NCBI GenBank assembly: GCA_052170475.1
Contig: JBQNAL010000017.1
Coordinates: forward strand, 1-36,908
DNA from: CAJPQU01 sp052170475
GTDB lineage: Bacteria; Bacillota; Negativicutes; Selenomonadales; Selenomonadaceae
DNA: 36,908 nt
Direction of reading: 5' to 3'
This document shows positions 24,337 to 32,340 of this stretch, in pieces. The notes under the pieces are model-generated. The model made no database searches, was not told where the DNA came from, and saw only the letters and a program-made list of their open reading frames with translations. The position numbers were made by a program, and so were the translations under genes. The stretch's first letter is position 1, and every line of letters starts with the position of its first letter.

Positions 24337-25479
24337 ATGGACAAGGTGGTTATCATTCCCGATTCCTTTAAGGGGACGCTCTCCTCAAAGGAAGTGGCCG
24401 CGCGGATGGAAGATGCGGTGGAAGCGGTCATGCCCGAGGCGGCGCGCGTGGTTTTGCCCATCGCCGATGGCGGCGAGGGTACGGTAGCGGCTTTTTTGAC
24501 GGCGGTGGGGGGCGAGCGGGTCGAAACGACAGTCTCCGGGCCGTTTTTCACCCCGATCCCGTCCTTCTATGGACGTTTGCCCGACGGCACCGCGATCATT
24601 GAGATGGCGGCAGCGGCAGGGCTTCCCTTGGTGGGCGAGCGCCGGGAGGCGGAGAACACCACGACGTTTGGGGTCGGGGAACTCATGGGAGAAGCCATTG
24701 AGAAAGGGGCAAAGCGGCTGATCCTCGGCCTTGGGGGGAGCGCCACAAACGATGGCGGCTGCGGTGCGGCGGCGGCCTTGGGCGCAGTGTTCACCGATGC
24801 GCAGGGAAACGCCTTTGTCCCAACGGGCGCGACGCTAAAGGACATCCATCGCATCGAAACGGCCGCGCTGCGCCGACGCTTAGCAGGCATTGACGTGACG
24901 GTGATGTGCGACATCGACAATCCCCTTTGCGGCGAACAGGGCGCGGCGGCGGTCTTTTCACCGCAGAAGGGAGCGGACGCGGCCACGGTGCGCCGATTGG
25001 ACGATGGATTGGCGCACTTGGCCGACGTGATACGCGAAGAGCTAGGCATCGCCATCGCCGATCTGCCGGGGGCAGGCGCGGCGGGCGGCATGGGCGCAGG
25101 GGCGGCGGCATTTTTCGGCGGCACCCTAAAGCGCGGGATCGACGTCGTACTCGATACGATAGACTTTGAAGCGCGCGCGAAAGGAGCCGCCATGGTCTTT
25201 ACCGGCGAGGGACGATTTGATGCACAGTCCCTGATGGGAAAAGCCGTGGGCGGCGTCGCCCGCCGCGCCAAGGCCATGCACCTGCCCGTGACGGTGGTGG
25301 CGGGCGCCATCGCCGACGATGTGGACGAAGCGGACATCAAAGAAGCGGGCATCCGTGCCGTCTTCAGCATCAACCAAGCGCCCCTTCCCTTGTCGGAAGC
25401 CGCGCCCAAAAGCCGAGACAACCTCTTTCTCACCATGAAGAATCTATTGCGCTTTTGGCAATCCGTGCGAGAGCAGTAA
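24337..25479 (+). CDS. Glycerate kinase (GlxK/GarK family)
   Basis: A 380-residue cytosolic glycerate kinase of type I that phosphorylates glycerate (to 2-phosphoglycerate in the enterobacterial enzymes), leading into lower glycolysis. Recognisable blocks are IIPDSFKGTLSS at the N-terminus, LPIADGGEGT, GLGGSATNDGGCG, and VMCDIDNPLCGEQGAA, plus VFTGEGRFDAQSLMGKAVGG near the C-terminus. The length is normal. The start follows AGGGGGC, 15 bases after the permease stop. It is the last gene of the operon and ends at a strong terminator. Whether glxK or garK is the better symbol cannot be decided. Confidence 0.93.
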   Translation: MDKVVIIPDSFKGTLSSKEVAARMEDAVEAVMPEAARVVLPIADGGEGTVAAFLTAVGGERVETTVSGPFFTPIPSFYGRLPDGTAIIEMAAAAGLPLVGERREAENTTTFGVGELMGEAIEKGAKRLILGLGGSATNDGGCGAAAALGAVFTDAQGNAFVPTGATLKDIHRIETAALRRRLAGIDVTVMCDIDNPLCGEQGAAAVFSPQKGADAATVRRLDDGLAHLADVIREELGIAIADLPGAGAAGGMGAGAAAFFGGTLKRGIDVVLDTIDFEARAKGAAMVFTGEGRFDAQSLMGKAVGGVARRAKAMHLPVTVVAGAIADDVDEADIKEAGIRAVFSINQAPLPLSEAAPKSRDNLFLTMKNLLRFWQSVREQ

Positions 25480-25524
25480 AAAAAGACCATTTCTCCAGTG
25501 CATGTGGGGAAACGGTCTTTTTTT
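25478..25524. terminator. Bidirectional terminator between convergent genes
   Basis: AGACC (25484-25488) pairs with GGTCT (25514-25518), extended by an imperfect inner stem, with an A-run before and a T-run after. It serves the glycerate operon and dtd. Confidence 0.85.
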
Positions 25525-25529
25525 ATGGG

Positions 25530-25973
25530 TCATCGCACCCGCGTGTCAAAAAGCAGCGTCACGGGGCCATCATTGACGGAAGCGACCGCCATATCTGCGC
25601 CGAACTCGCCCTCGGCCACGGAAAAACCACGGCGGCGGCACTCGGCGATAAAGGCTTCGTAGAGGGGCTTCGCGATGTCTGGCTTGGCCGCTTTGGTAAA
25701 GCCTGGGCGGCGGCTCTTGAGATCTGCGTAGAGCGTGAACTGCGAGATCACTAAAAGTTCGCCCCCCGCCGCCTCGAGGTTGAGATTCATCTTCCCCTCC
25801 TCGTCGGCAAAGACCCGCACCCCCAACACGCGATCTGCCAAGTACAGCGCCTCCGCCTCGGTATCCTCCGGAGCTACGCCCAAAAGCACCAAAAACCCCT
25901 CTTTGATTTTTCCACGCACAGCGCCCTCAATGGTCACCGATGCCTCTTTGACCCGTGTTACCACAGCCCGCAT
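25530..25973 (-). CDS. dtd: D-aminoacyl-tRNA deacylase
   Basis: A 147-residue homodimeric editing enzyme that removes D-amino acids (and glycine from tRNA-Ala) from charged tRNA. Start MRAVVTRVKEASVTI is typical. Active-site motifs SQFTLYAD and NDGPVT are both intact. The ATG at 25973 is preceded by GGGAGGAG. An in-frame ATG six codons upstream overlaps that site. A terminator hairpin lies between it and the upstream gene at 26046, so dtd likely relies on read-through or a weak local promoter. Confidence 0.95.
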   Translation of the reverse strand: MRAVVTRVKEASVTIEGAVRGKIKEGFLVLLGVAPEDTEAEALYLADRVLGVRVFADEEGKMNLNLEAAGGELLVISQFTLYADLKSRRPGFTKAAKPDIAKPLYEAFIAECRRRGFSVAEGEFGADMAVASVNDGPVTLLFDTRVR

Positions 25974-25999
25974 CTCTTTCTCCTCCCGCACGCCATCAC

Positions 26000-26044
26000 A
26001 AAAAGCGCGAGGGCGCCGCTCTTGGCTCTCCCCTCGCGCTTTTT
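26000..26044 (-). terminator. Intrinsic terminator of the gene at 26046-26771
   Basis: A 14-base perfect inverted repeat, AAAAAGCGCGAGGG and CCCTCGCGCTTTTT, around a 17-base loop. On the minus strand it ends in TTTTT just after the stop codon. It is symmetric and could also act on the plus strand. Confidence 0.9.
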
Positions 26045-26045
26045 C

Positions 26046-26771
26046 TTATTCCTCTGCCGCTGGCTCTCTTTTCGCAGTGTCGACCGCCTGCGTTGCCGAT
26101 TTTTCCGCCAATGTCTTATACCGCTCATCGAACCGGCGGGTGAGCTCCTCGTGCGTCTTTCCCGTAATGGCCGGCATTTCCTTCTCGCCGGTCGCCTTCT
26201 TGAACGCCACGCCGGCCTGCTGGAACCCTTTCTCCACCGCCGCCTGCATCTGCCGCAACGTTTCGGGGTCATCTCCGGCGATGGCCGTCGCCATATCAAA
26301 GATCCGGCTTGCCACGGCGTCCACCGACCAGTCGCCGCCGTCCGCCACAGCCTTCGCCGCATCTTCCGGCGTCGTCGCCACCGGCGGCAGCGCGAATTTC
26401 CACGCCTCGACCTGTGCGCCGTTCGCGAACCGCAGCGTGCCGACGCCCTTATCCTGCCACGCTTGCAGCTTCGCATTCTGCGCTGTCATCGTCTCGATCA
26501 TCAGCTGATAACTTTGATCCTGCTGCGCCTGCAGCGCCTGCACCTGATCCGCGCTCAGCCCCTTCGTCTTTTCCTTCCCTTGCGCTGCGTCCTCACCTTT
26601 TTGCGCCTTCCGGCCAGCCGCCGAAAGCTGCACGTCGTAGGCGCCGCTCTCCTTCTCCGCCTTTGCTTCGCCCTCTGCGGCGAGCCGCACCCCGGGGCGC
26701 TTTGCCGTTTCCAGTGCCTTCGCGTAGTCATTCATGCCGACTGCCGTTTTTGCTAAAGCCGTTACATCCAT
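26046..26771 (-). CDS. Ala/Glu-rich protein of unknown function
   Basis: A 241-residue, highly charged, mostly helical protein without signal peptide or membrane segment, so probably cytosolic. The N-terminal half (about 1-100) is low-complexity, rich in Ala, Lys, Glu and Gln, with an AYDVQLSAAGRKAQ stretch. The C-terminal half (about 140-215) is a helical domain (VDAVASRIFDMATAIAGDDP, then LRQMQAAVEKGFQQAG) that faintly recalls DUF5610, an uncharacterised family. I do not hold that assignment firmly. The ATG at 26771 is preceded by GAGGAGGAAG. It has its own terminator, and an inverted repeat lies in its leader (26802-26821). Confidence 0.78.
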   Translation of the reverse strand: MDVTALAKTAVGMNDYAKALETAKRPGVRLAAEGEAKAEKESGAYDVQLSAAGRKAQKGEDAAQGKEKTKGLSADQVQALQAQQDQSYQLMIETMTAQNAKLQAWQDKGVGTLRFANGAQVEAWKFALPPVATTPEDAAKAVADGGDWSVDAVASRIFDMATAIAGDDPETLRQMQAAVEKGFQQAGVAFKKATGEKEMPAITGKTHEELTRRFDERYKTLAEKSATQAVDTAKREPAAEE

Positions 26772-26801
26772 GTGATCTTCCTCCTCAAAATACAAAATAT
26801 G

Positions 26802-26821
26802 TAAGGACATCCGTATCCTTA
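26802..26821 (-). repeat. Inverted repeat in the leader/promoter region
   Basis: TAAGGA (26802-26807) and TCCTTA (26816-26821) flank an 8-base spacer, about 30 bases before the start of the minus-strand gene and just downstream of a TATAAG box on that strand. It could be an operator. The other part of this 237-base divergent gap holds a TATACT box (26917-26922) for the plus-strand gene at 27009, with a poor -35. Confidence 0.4.
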
Positions 26822-27008
26822 TTTCTTATATCGTAAACCGCGCAAAAAAAGTTAATCCTTCTCCCACAAAAACAGAAGCGGACAAGGAAAATTTTCCCTC
26901 TCTCAAAAAAGAATGCTATACTAAAAGAAGCACGGCGCAACGACCCGCACGAAGAGGATTCCCCCGTGTGCCCGTGCGCCCCAAATACAAAGGAAAGGAG
27001 GTGCGCTC

Positions 27009-28694
27009 ATGCGCCCAGTCCCCCAGCGCAACCTCATACTCTTCCTCACGGCCGCTGCCCTCCTCCTCGTCCTCGCCCCCTTCGCCATGCGCCCACGGGG
27101 CGTCCCTCTCGCCGTATCCCCAAAAATCGAGCGCCGCGTCCTCCTGCTGCCCTTGGACAGCCGCCCCCCCTGCCTTGACTTTGTGTCTGACTTAGGGCGC
27201 ATCGCGGGCGTGGAGATCGTCGCGCCGCCCGAGGAACTCCTCGACTACTACACAAAGCCAGGCGACACCGCCGCCCTAAAAGCGTGGACAAAGGAAAACA
27301 TCGTCGGCTGCGACTACGCGATCTTATCGGTGGATCAGCTTCTCCACGGTGGCCTGCTCGCCTCCCGCGAAGATCAAAAGACGCTCGCCGATGACGACAC
27401 GCTCCTTTCTTTTCTTCGCGATCTGCACGAGAGCCACCCTGCCATCCCGCTCTACGCTTTCCACATTTTGCCTCGTCTCACCCCCCCGGACAGCATCAGC
27501 GGCTACGAAGAACGAAAAGCCCTCATGGCCTATTCCCGACTGACGGATCAGATCGACCTGCAGACCATCCCCGCTGCGGACGACATCGCCGAGCAACAAG
27601 CGCTGCAAGCCACCATCCCCGCCGAAAGTCTGCGCCGCTATGAAAAGCTCTTTGCACATAACGCCCGCCTCAATCGTGCGCTCATCGATCTCGCCGCCGA
27701 CGGTACGCTGACCCGGCTCATCATCGGCCAGGACGACGGCGAGCTCTACGGCATCCCAAACCGCGAACGGCGGCGGCTCTTAGACTACCTTCGCCAGCGG
27801 CGAATAGACGACAACCACGTCTTCTTCACCCACGGCGCCGACGAGATCGCCCAGACGCTCTTAGCCGCTGTGGAGACAAAGCGCGACGGCTTCGTCCCGC
27901 GCGTCGCGATCCGCTATAACGATCCCGCTACGCCATGGCGCCATCTCCCCTACATGGCGGCTGACATGGAAACCAGCGCAAAAGAAAAAATCCGCCTCTT
28001 AGGCGGCATCGAAGTAAGCGACCCGGAAAAAGCCGACTTCATCCTATACCTCTCCGCCCACGACACGGCCACGTTAGGAAGCCGCCGCGCCGCCGCCGAT
28101 GAAGTCAAAACCCTCGTATCGAAAGGCCGCGCCGTAGCTCTCGTCGATCTTTCGGAAACCTTCACGGCGCAAGAAACCCTCTTGCCCTTTCTCGTCAAAA
28201 ACGATACGCCCCTCCACGCCCTCGCCGCCTACGCCGGATGGAATACCGCCAGCAACGCCATTGGCACCGCCGCCGCAGAGGCCACCCTCGTAGCCCTCGC
28301 CCGCACCCGGGCGCAAACCGCCGACGACCTGCGCCGCCTCTACGCCGCCCAATTTCAATTTTTAGACGGGCGCTTCGCCGAAGATTATTTCTACCTGAAA
28401 GACATCATCGACGGCGTAAACGTGAGCCTTAGAAAAGCCGGCTACCTCTACGTCAACGACCTCGACTTAGAACACAACGCCCGCTGGACGAACGATATGA
28501 TCCAACATGCGATGAACCGACGCCTCGCCGCTTTTTCCGCGACAGCCGCCTTTCGCGCCCCCATCACCCTCCCCACCCCCGGCGGCGCCATCCGCCTCGC
28601 CGTCCGCCGTCTCACCGCCGAAGTCTGGAACCCTTGGCCGCGCACCTTCGAGATCCGCCTGCGCCCAAAGAGTACCGTAGAAGAACTGCGCTAG
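27009..28694 (+). CDS. DUF4127 family protein with N-terminal membrane anchor
   Basis: A 561-residue protein starting after AAAGGAGG. Residues about 8-28 form a hydrophobic signal or anchor (LILFLTAAALLLVLAPFAM). The rest is the DUF4127 domain, recognised from LLLPLDSRPPCLDFVSDLG near residue 45, AILSVDQLLHGGL, and LIIGQDDGELYGI. Such proteins are uncharacterised. Parts of the fold look like an alpha/beta hydrolase of envelope polymers, but this is inference. It stands alone between divergent and convergent neighbours. The 60 bases after its stop contain a CGTCTC/GAGACG hairpin (28722-28744) without a T-run. Confidence 0.87.
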   Translation: MRPVPQRNLILFLTAAALLLVLAPFAMRPRGVPLAVSPKIERRVLLLPLDSRPPCLDFVSDLGRIAGVEIVAPPEELLDYYTKPGDTAALKAWTKENIVGCDYAILSVDQLLHGGLLASREDQKTLADDDTLLSFLRDLHESHPAIPLYAFHILPRLTPPDSISGYEERKALMAYSRLTDQIDLQTIPAADDIAEQQALQATIPAESLRRYEKLFAHNARLNRALIDLAADGTLTRLIIGQDDGELYGIPNRERRRLLDYLRQRRIDDNHVFFTHGADEIAQTLLAAVETKRDGFVPRVAIRYNDPATPWRHLPYMAADMETSAKEKIRLLGGIEVSDPEKADFILYLSAHDTATLGSRRAAADEVKTLVSKGRAVALVDLSETFTAQETLLPFLVKNDTPLHALAAYAGWNTASNAIGTAAAEATLVALARTRAQTADDLRRLYAAQFQFLDGRFAEDYFYLKDIIDGVNVSLRKAGYLYVNDLDLEHNARWTNDMIQHAMNRRLAAFSATAAFRAPITLPTPGGAIRLAVRRLTAEVWNPWPRTFEIRLRPKSTVEELR

Positions 28695-28755
28695 GCGTAT
28701 CGTTTCCCTAACGCGACGCCCGTCTCCCCTTCGCGAAGAGACGAGCACCGTCCCG

Positions 28756-29634
28756 TCATTTCTCTTCCCCGTATACGTCGCGGACGATCCGCTGCGCCGT
28801 CTTAGACGCAGCGAGACCACCATCCGCCGTCTCTTTGAGGCTTTTGGGCAAAGCGCGGCCAATGTGATCCATCGCCTCGATGACTTCATCCACGGGGATC
28901 ACCGATCGCACCCCCGCGAGCGCCATGTCCGCCGCCAACATGGCATGGACGGCGGCAAATCCGTTGCGCTTGACGCAGGGAACCTCCACGAGCCCGGCCA
29001 CAGGATCGCAGACGAGACCCAAGAGATTTTTCATCGCCAGTGCCGCCCCGTGGGCGACGTCCTCGGGACTGCCGCCGCCCACTTCCACTAAAGCCGCGGC
29101 CGCCATACCCGCCGCCGTGCCGCACTCGGCCTGACAGCCGCCCGCCGCGCCGGAGATGGAAGCATTCGCTTCGACGATCATCCCCACCCCCGCCGCCGTA
29201 AAGAGCGCCGAAATGATCGCTTGCTCCGCGATCCCCTGCTTCATCGCCGTATAGAGCACCGCCGGTACGATACCGCAGGAACCAGCGGTAGGGCAGGCGA
29301 CAATGCGCCCCATGGAAGCATTGACCTCGCTGACCCCTACGGCATAAGCTGCCGCCGCCAGCGCCGCGGGGCCTAAATACCCCCCCTCTCGTTGGTAAGC
29401 GAAAATCTTTGCCGCATCGCCGCCCGTAAGGCCGCTCACCGAGCGCTCTCGATTCGTTACCCCGCGATGAATGGCCTCCTTCATGACCGCCCAATTCTCC
29501 TCCATGGCCACTAACACCGCAAAGCGCGATTGCTGGGTATTTTCCGCCTCGCTCTGGATCACGATCTCCGACAGGGGGACGGCTTTCTCCTCCGCCAAGT
29601 TCACTAAATCCGCCATCGTCTCAAATCGTATCAT
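28756..29634 (-). CDS. sdaAA: L-serine dehydratase, iron-sulfur type, alpha subunit
   Basis: The catalytic [4Fe-4S] subunit (292 residues) of anaerobic-type L-serine dehydratase, which turns serine into pyruvate and ammonia. Cysteines that can hold the cluster lie in CPTAGSCG (Cys114, Cys120), GGCQAECG (Cys167, Cys171) and CDPVAGLVEVPC (Cys209, Cys220). The enzyme is oxygen sensitive, in line with an anaerobe. It follows the beta-subunit gene by 9 bases, with GAGGTGGG as ribosome site, so the pair is one operon in the order beta-alpha. Confidence 0.95.
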   Translation of the reverse strand: MIRFETMADLVNLAEEKAVPLSEIVIQSEAENTQQSRFAVLVAMEENWAVMKEAIHRGVTNRERSVSGLTGGDAAKIFAYQREGGYLGPAALAAAAYAVGVSEVNASMGRIVACPTAGSCGIVPAVLYTAMKQGIAEQAIISALFTAAGVGMIVEANASISGAAGGCQAECGTAAGMAAAALVEVGGGSPEDVAHGAALAMKNLLGLVCDPVAGLVEVPCVKRNGFAAVHAMLAADMALAGVRSVIPVDEVIEAMDHIGRALPKSLKETADGGLAASKTAQRIVRDVYGEEK

Positions 29635-29643
29635 GCTCCCACC

Positions 29644-30345
29644 TCACACAATGGCCGGCACGGCAAAGGCCTCTTCCACAACCTCTAAGTTCTGACAGGC
29701 AGTGACCGCCGTCGGAGAAGCCATTTCATCCAGCTCCAAGATCATCATGGCCATCTCGCCCCGGTGCTGGCGCGAAAGGCGCATGAAGGCAATATTGAGT
29801 CCTTCCTCTGCCAAAATCGACGTCACCCGCATCATGACCCCGGGCTTGTCGCGATGGATCGTGATGAGCGCCGGAAGTTCGCCCGAGAGTTCCACGGAAA
29901 AGCCATCGATCGCAAAGATCCGAATGTTCCCCCCGCCAATGGATGCGCCCTCTACCTTGACGGTATGCCCAGCCGCGCCCGTCAGATGGATGACGGCGGT
30001 ATTCGGCGGCGCGTCCGGGATGTCCACTTTCTGAAACGCGATCTCCAAGCCGAGCGAAGGTGCGAGAGAAAGCGCTTCGCGGATGCGAACGTCGTCCGGC
30101 AAAAATCCTAAAATCCCCGCCGCCAGCGCCTTATCCGTACCGTGTCCGCGGTACGTCCGCGCAAAGGATCCAGTGAGCTGGATGCCAGCGCGCACCGGCT
30201 CCTCTCCTAAAATCGCCCGCGCCATCAGCCCCAAGCGCACAGCGCCCGCCGTATGGGAGCTAGAGGGGCCGATCATCACCGGCCCCACAATGTCAAAAAC
30301 CCCACGCATACACGTTTCCTTCCCCTCACAAAAAGGGGCGGTCAT
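29644..30345 (-). CDS. sdaAB: L-serine dehydratase, iron-sulfur type, beta subunit
   Basis: The beta subunit contains the serine-dehydratase beta domain (VFDIVGPVMIGPSSSHTAGAVRLG) followed by a C-terminal ACT domain (about the last 75 residues; ITIHRDKPGVMMRVTSILAE). Two starts compete. ATG 30345 has the excellent site AAAGGAGG and gives 233 residues. ATG 30309 has a weaker GGGAAGGA and gives 221 residues beginning MRGVFDIVGP, closer to the usual family start. I list the longer one on ribosome-site strength. Both sites lie in or beside small hairpins. It is 65 bases downstream of the P-loop/Asp23 gene. Confidence 0.9.
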   Translation of the reverse strand: MTAPFCEGKETCMRGVFDIVGPVMIGPSSSHTAGAVRLGLMARAILGEEPVRAGIQLTGSFARTYRGHGTDKALAAGILGFLPDDVRIREALSLAPSLGLEIAFQKVDIPDAPPNTAVIHLTGAAGHTVKVEGASIGGGNIRIFAIDGFSVELSGELPALITIHRDKPGVMMRVTSILAEEGLNIAFMRLSRQHRGEMAMMILELDEMASPTAVTACQNLEVVEEAFAVPAIV

Positions 30346-30352
30346 CAGTCGT

Positions 30353-30369
30353 CCTCCTTTCCCCAAAGG
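30353..30369 (-). promoter_or_regulatory. Hairpin sequestering the sdaAB Shine-Dalgarno
   Basis: In the mRNA CCTTT pairs with AAAGG across a GGGG loop (30369-30356), and that AAAGG is the first part of the AAAGGAGG ribosome site (30360-30353). A second hairpin, CCCCT/AGGGG (30338-30322), covers the region before the alternative start at 30309. Confidence 0.5.
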
Positions 30370-30410
30370 ATGGACATGACCCACGATCGCCCCGCTGCCA
30401 TGCCGTTCTC

Positions 30411-31244
30411 TCAGGCATTTACATAGAGTGTCTTGACCATGATGTTCACTTCGTGTACCACCATGCCCGTCATATACTCAATGGCTTCTTTAATCTTCGC
30501 CTGCGTCTGCTGTAACAGTGTAGGAATATGCTTCCCGTAGCGCAGCACCACCTCACAGGACACCTCGATCCCCCGATCTTCTCCGCCCTCCGTCAAGTGG
30601 CGCACGCGAATCCGCCCCACCTTGCTGACAAAATCTCGATCCCCGATCAATTTCTCCACAATGGCCTTCACCGCCGAATCGTCAATGATGAGCTTGCCGT
30701 AATAGCTAAAGATCGGCCGCACGATGGATTTTTCTCCCAATCGGCGGCGGTGCTGGGGAGATTTGCGGAAAAAGGACTGGATGGGATCGATGAGATAGCC
30801 GGAAAAATGCGGCTTCAGCTCGATGGTTGGCACGGGAATGATGTGTTTCCCCTCTTTCAGACGATAAAACGCCGCCTTTTCCATCTCCGCTTTCGAGGCA
30901 ATATCCTCAATGCGAATGATCCGCGAGATGGAGGGCAAGCGCAGAATTTTCGCAATTTTATACACCATATTCTCACTGGTGCCAATGATGAGCACGCGGC
31001 GCGGCGCAGCCTTCTCCAGCGCGTCGCGCACCTCCGCCGCGTGCCCCGGCAGAATAAAAATCGCGCGCCGCACCGCCATGATGCGACTCTTTTCGTGCTT
31101 GGCCGAATGACCGGCCAAGATCTTCCCGTCTTTGATCAAGATCCCATCGTCAATGATGGCATCCGCCTCGTACTTATGGGCGACGATGAGCGCCCGATGA
31201 CTCTTTCCCGTCCCGCTAGGGCCAACTAACGCAATAACCTCCAT
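30411..31244 (-). CDS. P-loop NTPase fused to an Asp23/Gls24-type domain
   Basis: A 277-residue cytosolic protein. The N-terminus holds a Walker A motif, GPSGTGKS (8-15), in a nucleotide-binding domain (about 1-130). The C-terminal ~110 residues resemble the Asp23/Gls24 (alkaline-shock, envelope-stress) fold, with VSCEVVLRYGKHIPTL and a VNIMVKTLYV ending. Asp23 itself has no ATPase part, so this is a domain fusion. The function is unknown. The ATG at 31244 has AGGTGA seven bases upstream, better than the GTG four codons earlier. It lies upstream of the serine dehydratase genes on the same strand. Confidence 0.82.
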   Translation of the reverse strand: MEVIALVGPSGTGKSHRALIVAHKYEADAIIDDGILIKDGKILAGHSAKHEKSRIMAVRRAIFILPGHAAEVRDALEKAAPRRVLIIGTSENMVYKIAKILRLPSISRIIRIEDIASKAEMEKAAFYRLKEGKHIIPVPTIELKPHFSGYLIDPIQSFFRKSPQHRRRLGEKSIVRPIFSYYGKLIIDDSAVKAIVEKLIGDRDFVSKVGRIRVRHLTEGGEDRGIEVSCEVVLRYGKHIPTLLQQTQAKIKEAIEYMTGMVVHEVNIMVKTLYVNA

Positions 31245-31311
31245 GACGCTTTTCACCTGCTCTTACAGAAAATGACGGCTGTCCGCATGTGCCGTATCCG
31301 ACGCGCTGCCC

Positions 31312-32145
31312 CTATTCCAACGCTTCCGGCGGATGGAAAAAGGGTGCCGCCAAGGCGTCGTCCACCGTAAATATCCCCAACTCCTTCGGCTCGCGGTGCG
31401 CTAAGGCGTGAAAATCGGAACCGCCCGTGAGGCGCATGCCATGCCGCTCCGCCAAAGCTTTATACCGCGCCGTATCCGCTGCGTCGTGCTGGGGATAATA
31501 CACTTCCACCCCACCGAAATCCAGCGACAACAGCCGCTCCACCAAAGCGTCGTCCCCCACCAACTTAGGATGCGCCAACACCGGCACGCCCCCCGCCTGT
31601 CGGATGAGCGCCACCGCTTCTTCCGGCAGCAGACGAAAATGGGGAATATACCCAGGACGCCCATGATCTAAAAACGAAGTGAACGCTTCATGCATCGTCG
31701 CCACGATGCCCTTTTTCACAAGCGCCCGCGCCACATGCGCCCGCCCGATGGATCGACTGGTGCCAGCGATGGATAGGACATCCGTTTCATTGATGTCGCA
31801 GCCCAACGCCTGCAATTTTTCCGTCATCTGTGCAAACCGCGCCCAGCGCGATTCCGATAACTCCGTCACTTTATCAATGAGTCCCTGATGGTATATATCG
31901 AAGTCGTATCCCAAAATATGAACGTCGTGTCCGTCCTCTTCGCAGCTAAACTCAATCCCCGGAATGAGACGAAGCGTCTTGAGCGGATAAAGCCCCGCCT
32001 CATAGAGATGGCGAATCCCATCCACCGTATCGTGATCGGTGATGGCCAGATAGGTAAGCCCCGCCGCTTTGGCTGCGGCGACGATCTCCTCCGGCGTGAG
32101 CCGACCGTCCGAAAACGTCGTATGGACATGCATATCGCTTGCCAT
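31312..32145 (-). CDS. PHP-domain phosphoesterase
   Basis: A 277-residue PHP-superfamily metallo-phosphoesterase of the YciV/RNase AM group (3',5'-nucleotide bisphosphate phosphatase or 5'-3' RNA exonuclease). Metal-binding motifs are MHVHTTFSDG (His6, His8), AITDHDTVDG and GIEFSCEEDGHDVHILGY, followed by PVLAHPKL and GGSDFH toward the C-terminus. ATG 32145 is chosen because the family starts with the HxH motif and AGGGAAAA precedes it. The frame upstream has no family-like sequence. It is transcribed in the same direction as the next gene with a 67-base gap. Confidence 0.9.
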   Translation of the reverse strand: MASDMHVHTTFSDGRLTPEEIVAAAKAAGLTYLAITDHDTVDGIRHLYEAGLYPLKTLRLIPGIEFSCEEDGHDVHILGYDFDIYHQGLIDKVTELSESRWARFAQMTEKLQALGCDINETDVLSIAGTSRSIGRAHVARALVKKGIVATMHEAFTSFLDHGRPGYIPHFRLLPEEAVALIRQAGGVPVLAHPKLVGDDALVERLLSLDFGGVEVYYPQHDAADTARYKALAERHGMRLTGGSDFHALAHREPKELGIFTVDDALAAPFFHPPEALE

Positions 32146-32340
32146 GGTTTTCCCTACTTTCCCTTGCTCTCCCCTACATACGTCCCTTATTTTAGCACAA
32201 ATCAGAAACTTTTTCCACCGCACATCTTGTGTATCCCCGCCTGTCCGGCTCCGCATGTAGTGGAATTACAACGCTACACCGTCCTGATAAAATAAGTTAC
32301 AGTGGAATTTTCTTTTTTATCATGAAAAGGAGTGGATCTC

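Noticed and set aside
28722..28744. Terminator between the DUF4127 gene and sdaAA.
   Set aside because: The CGTCTC/GAGACG hairpin has no T-run on either side, so it is not a typical intrinsic terminator.
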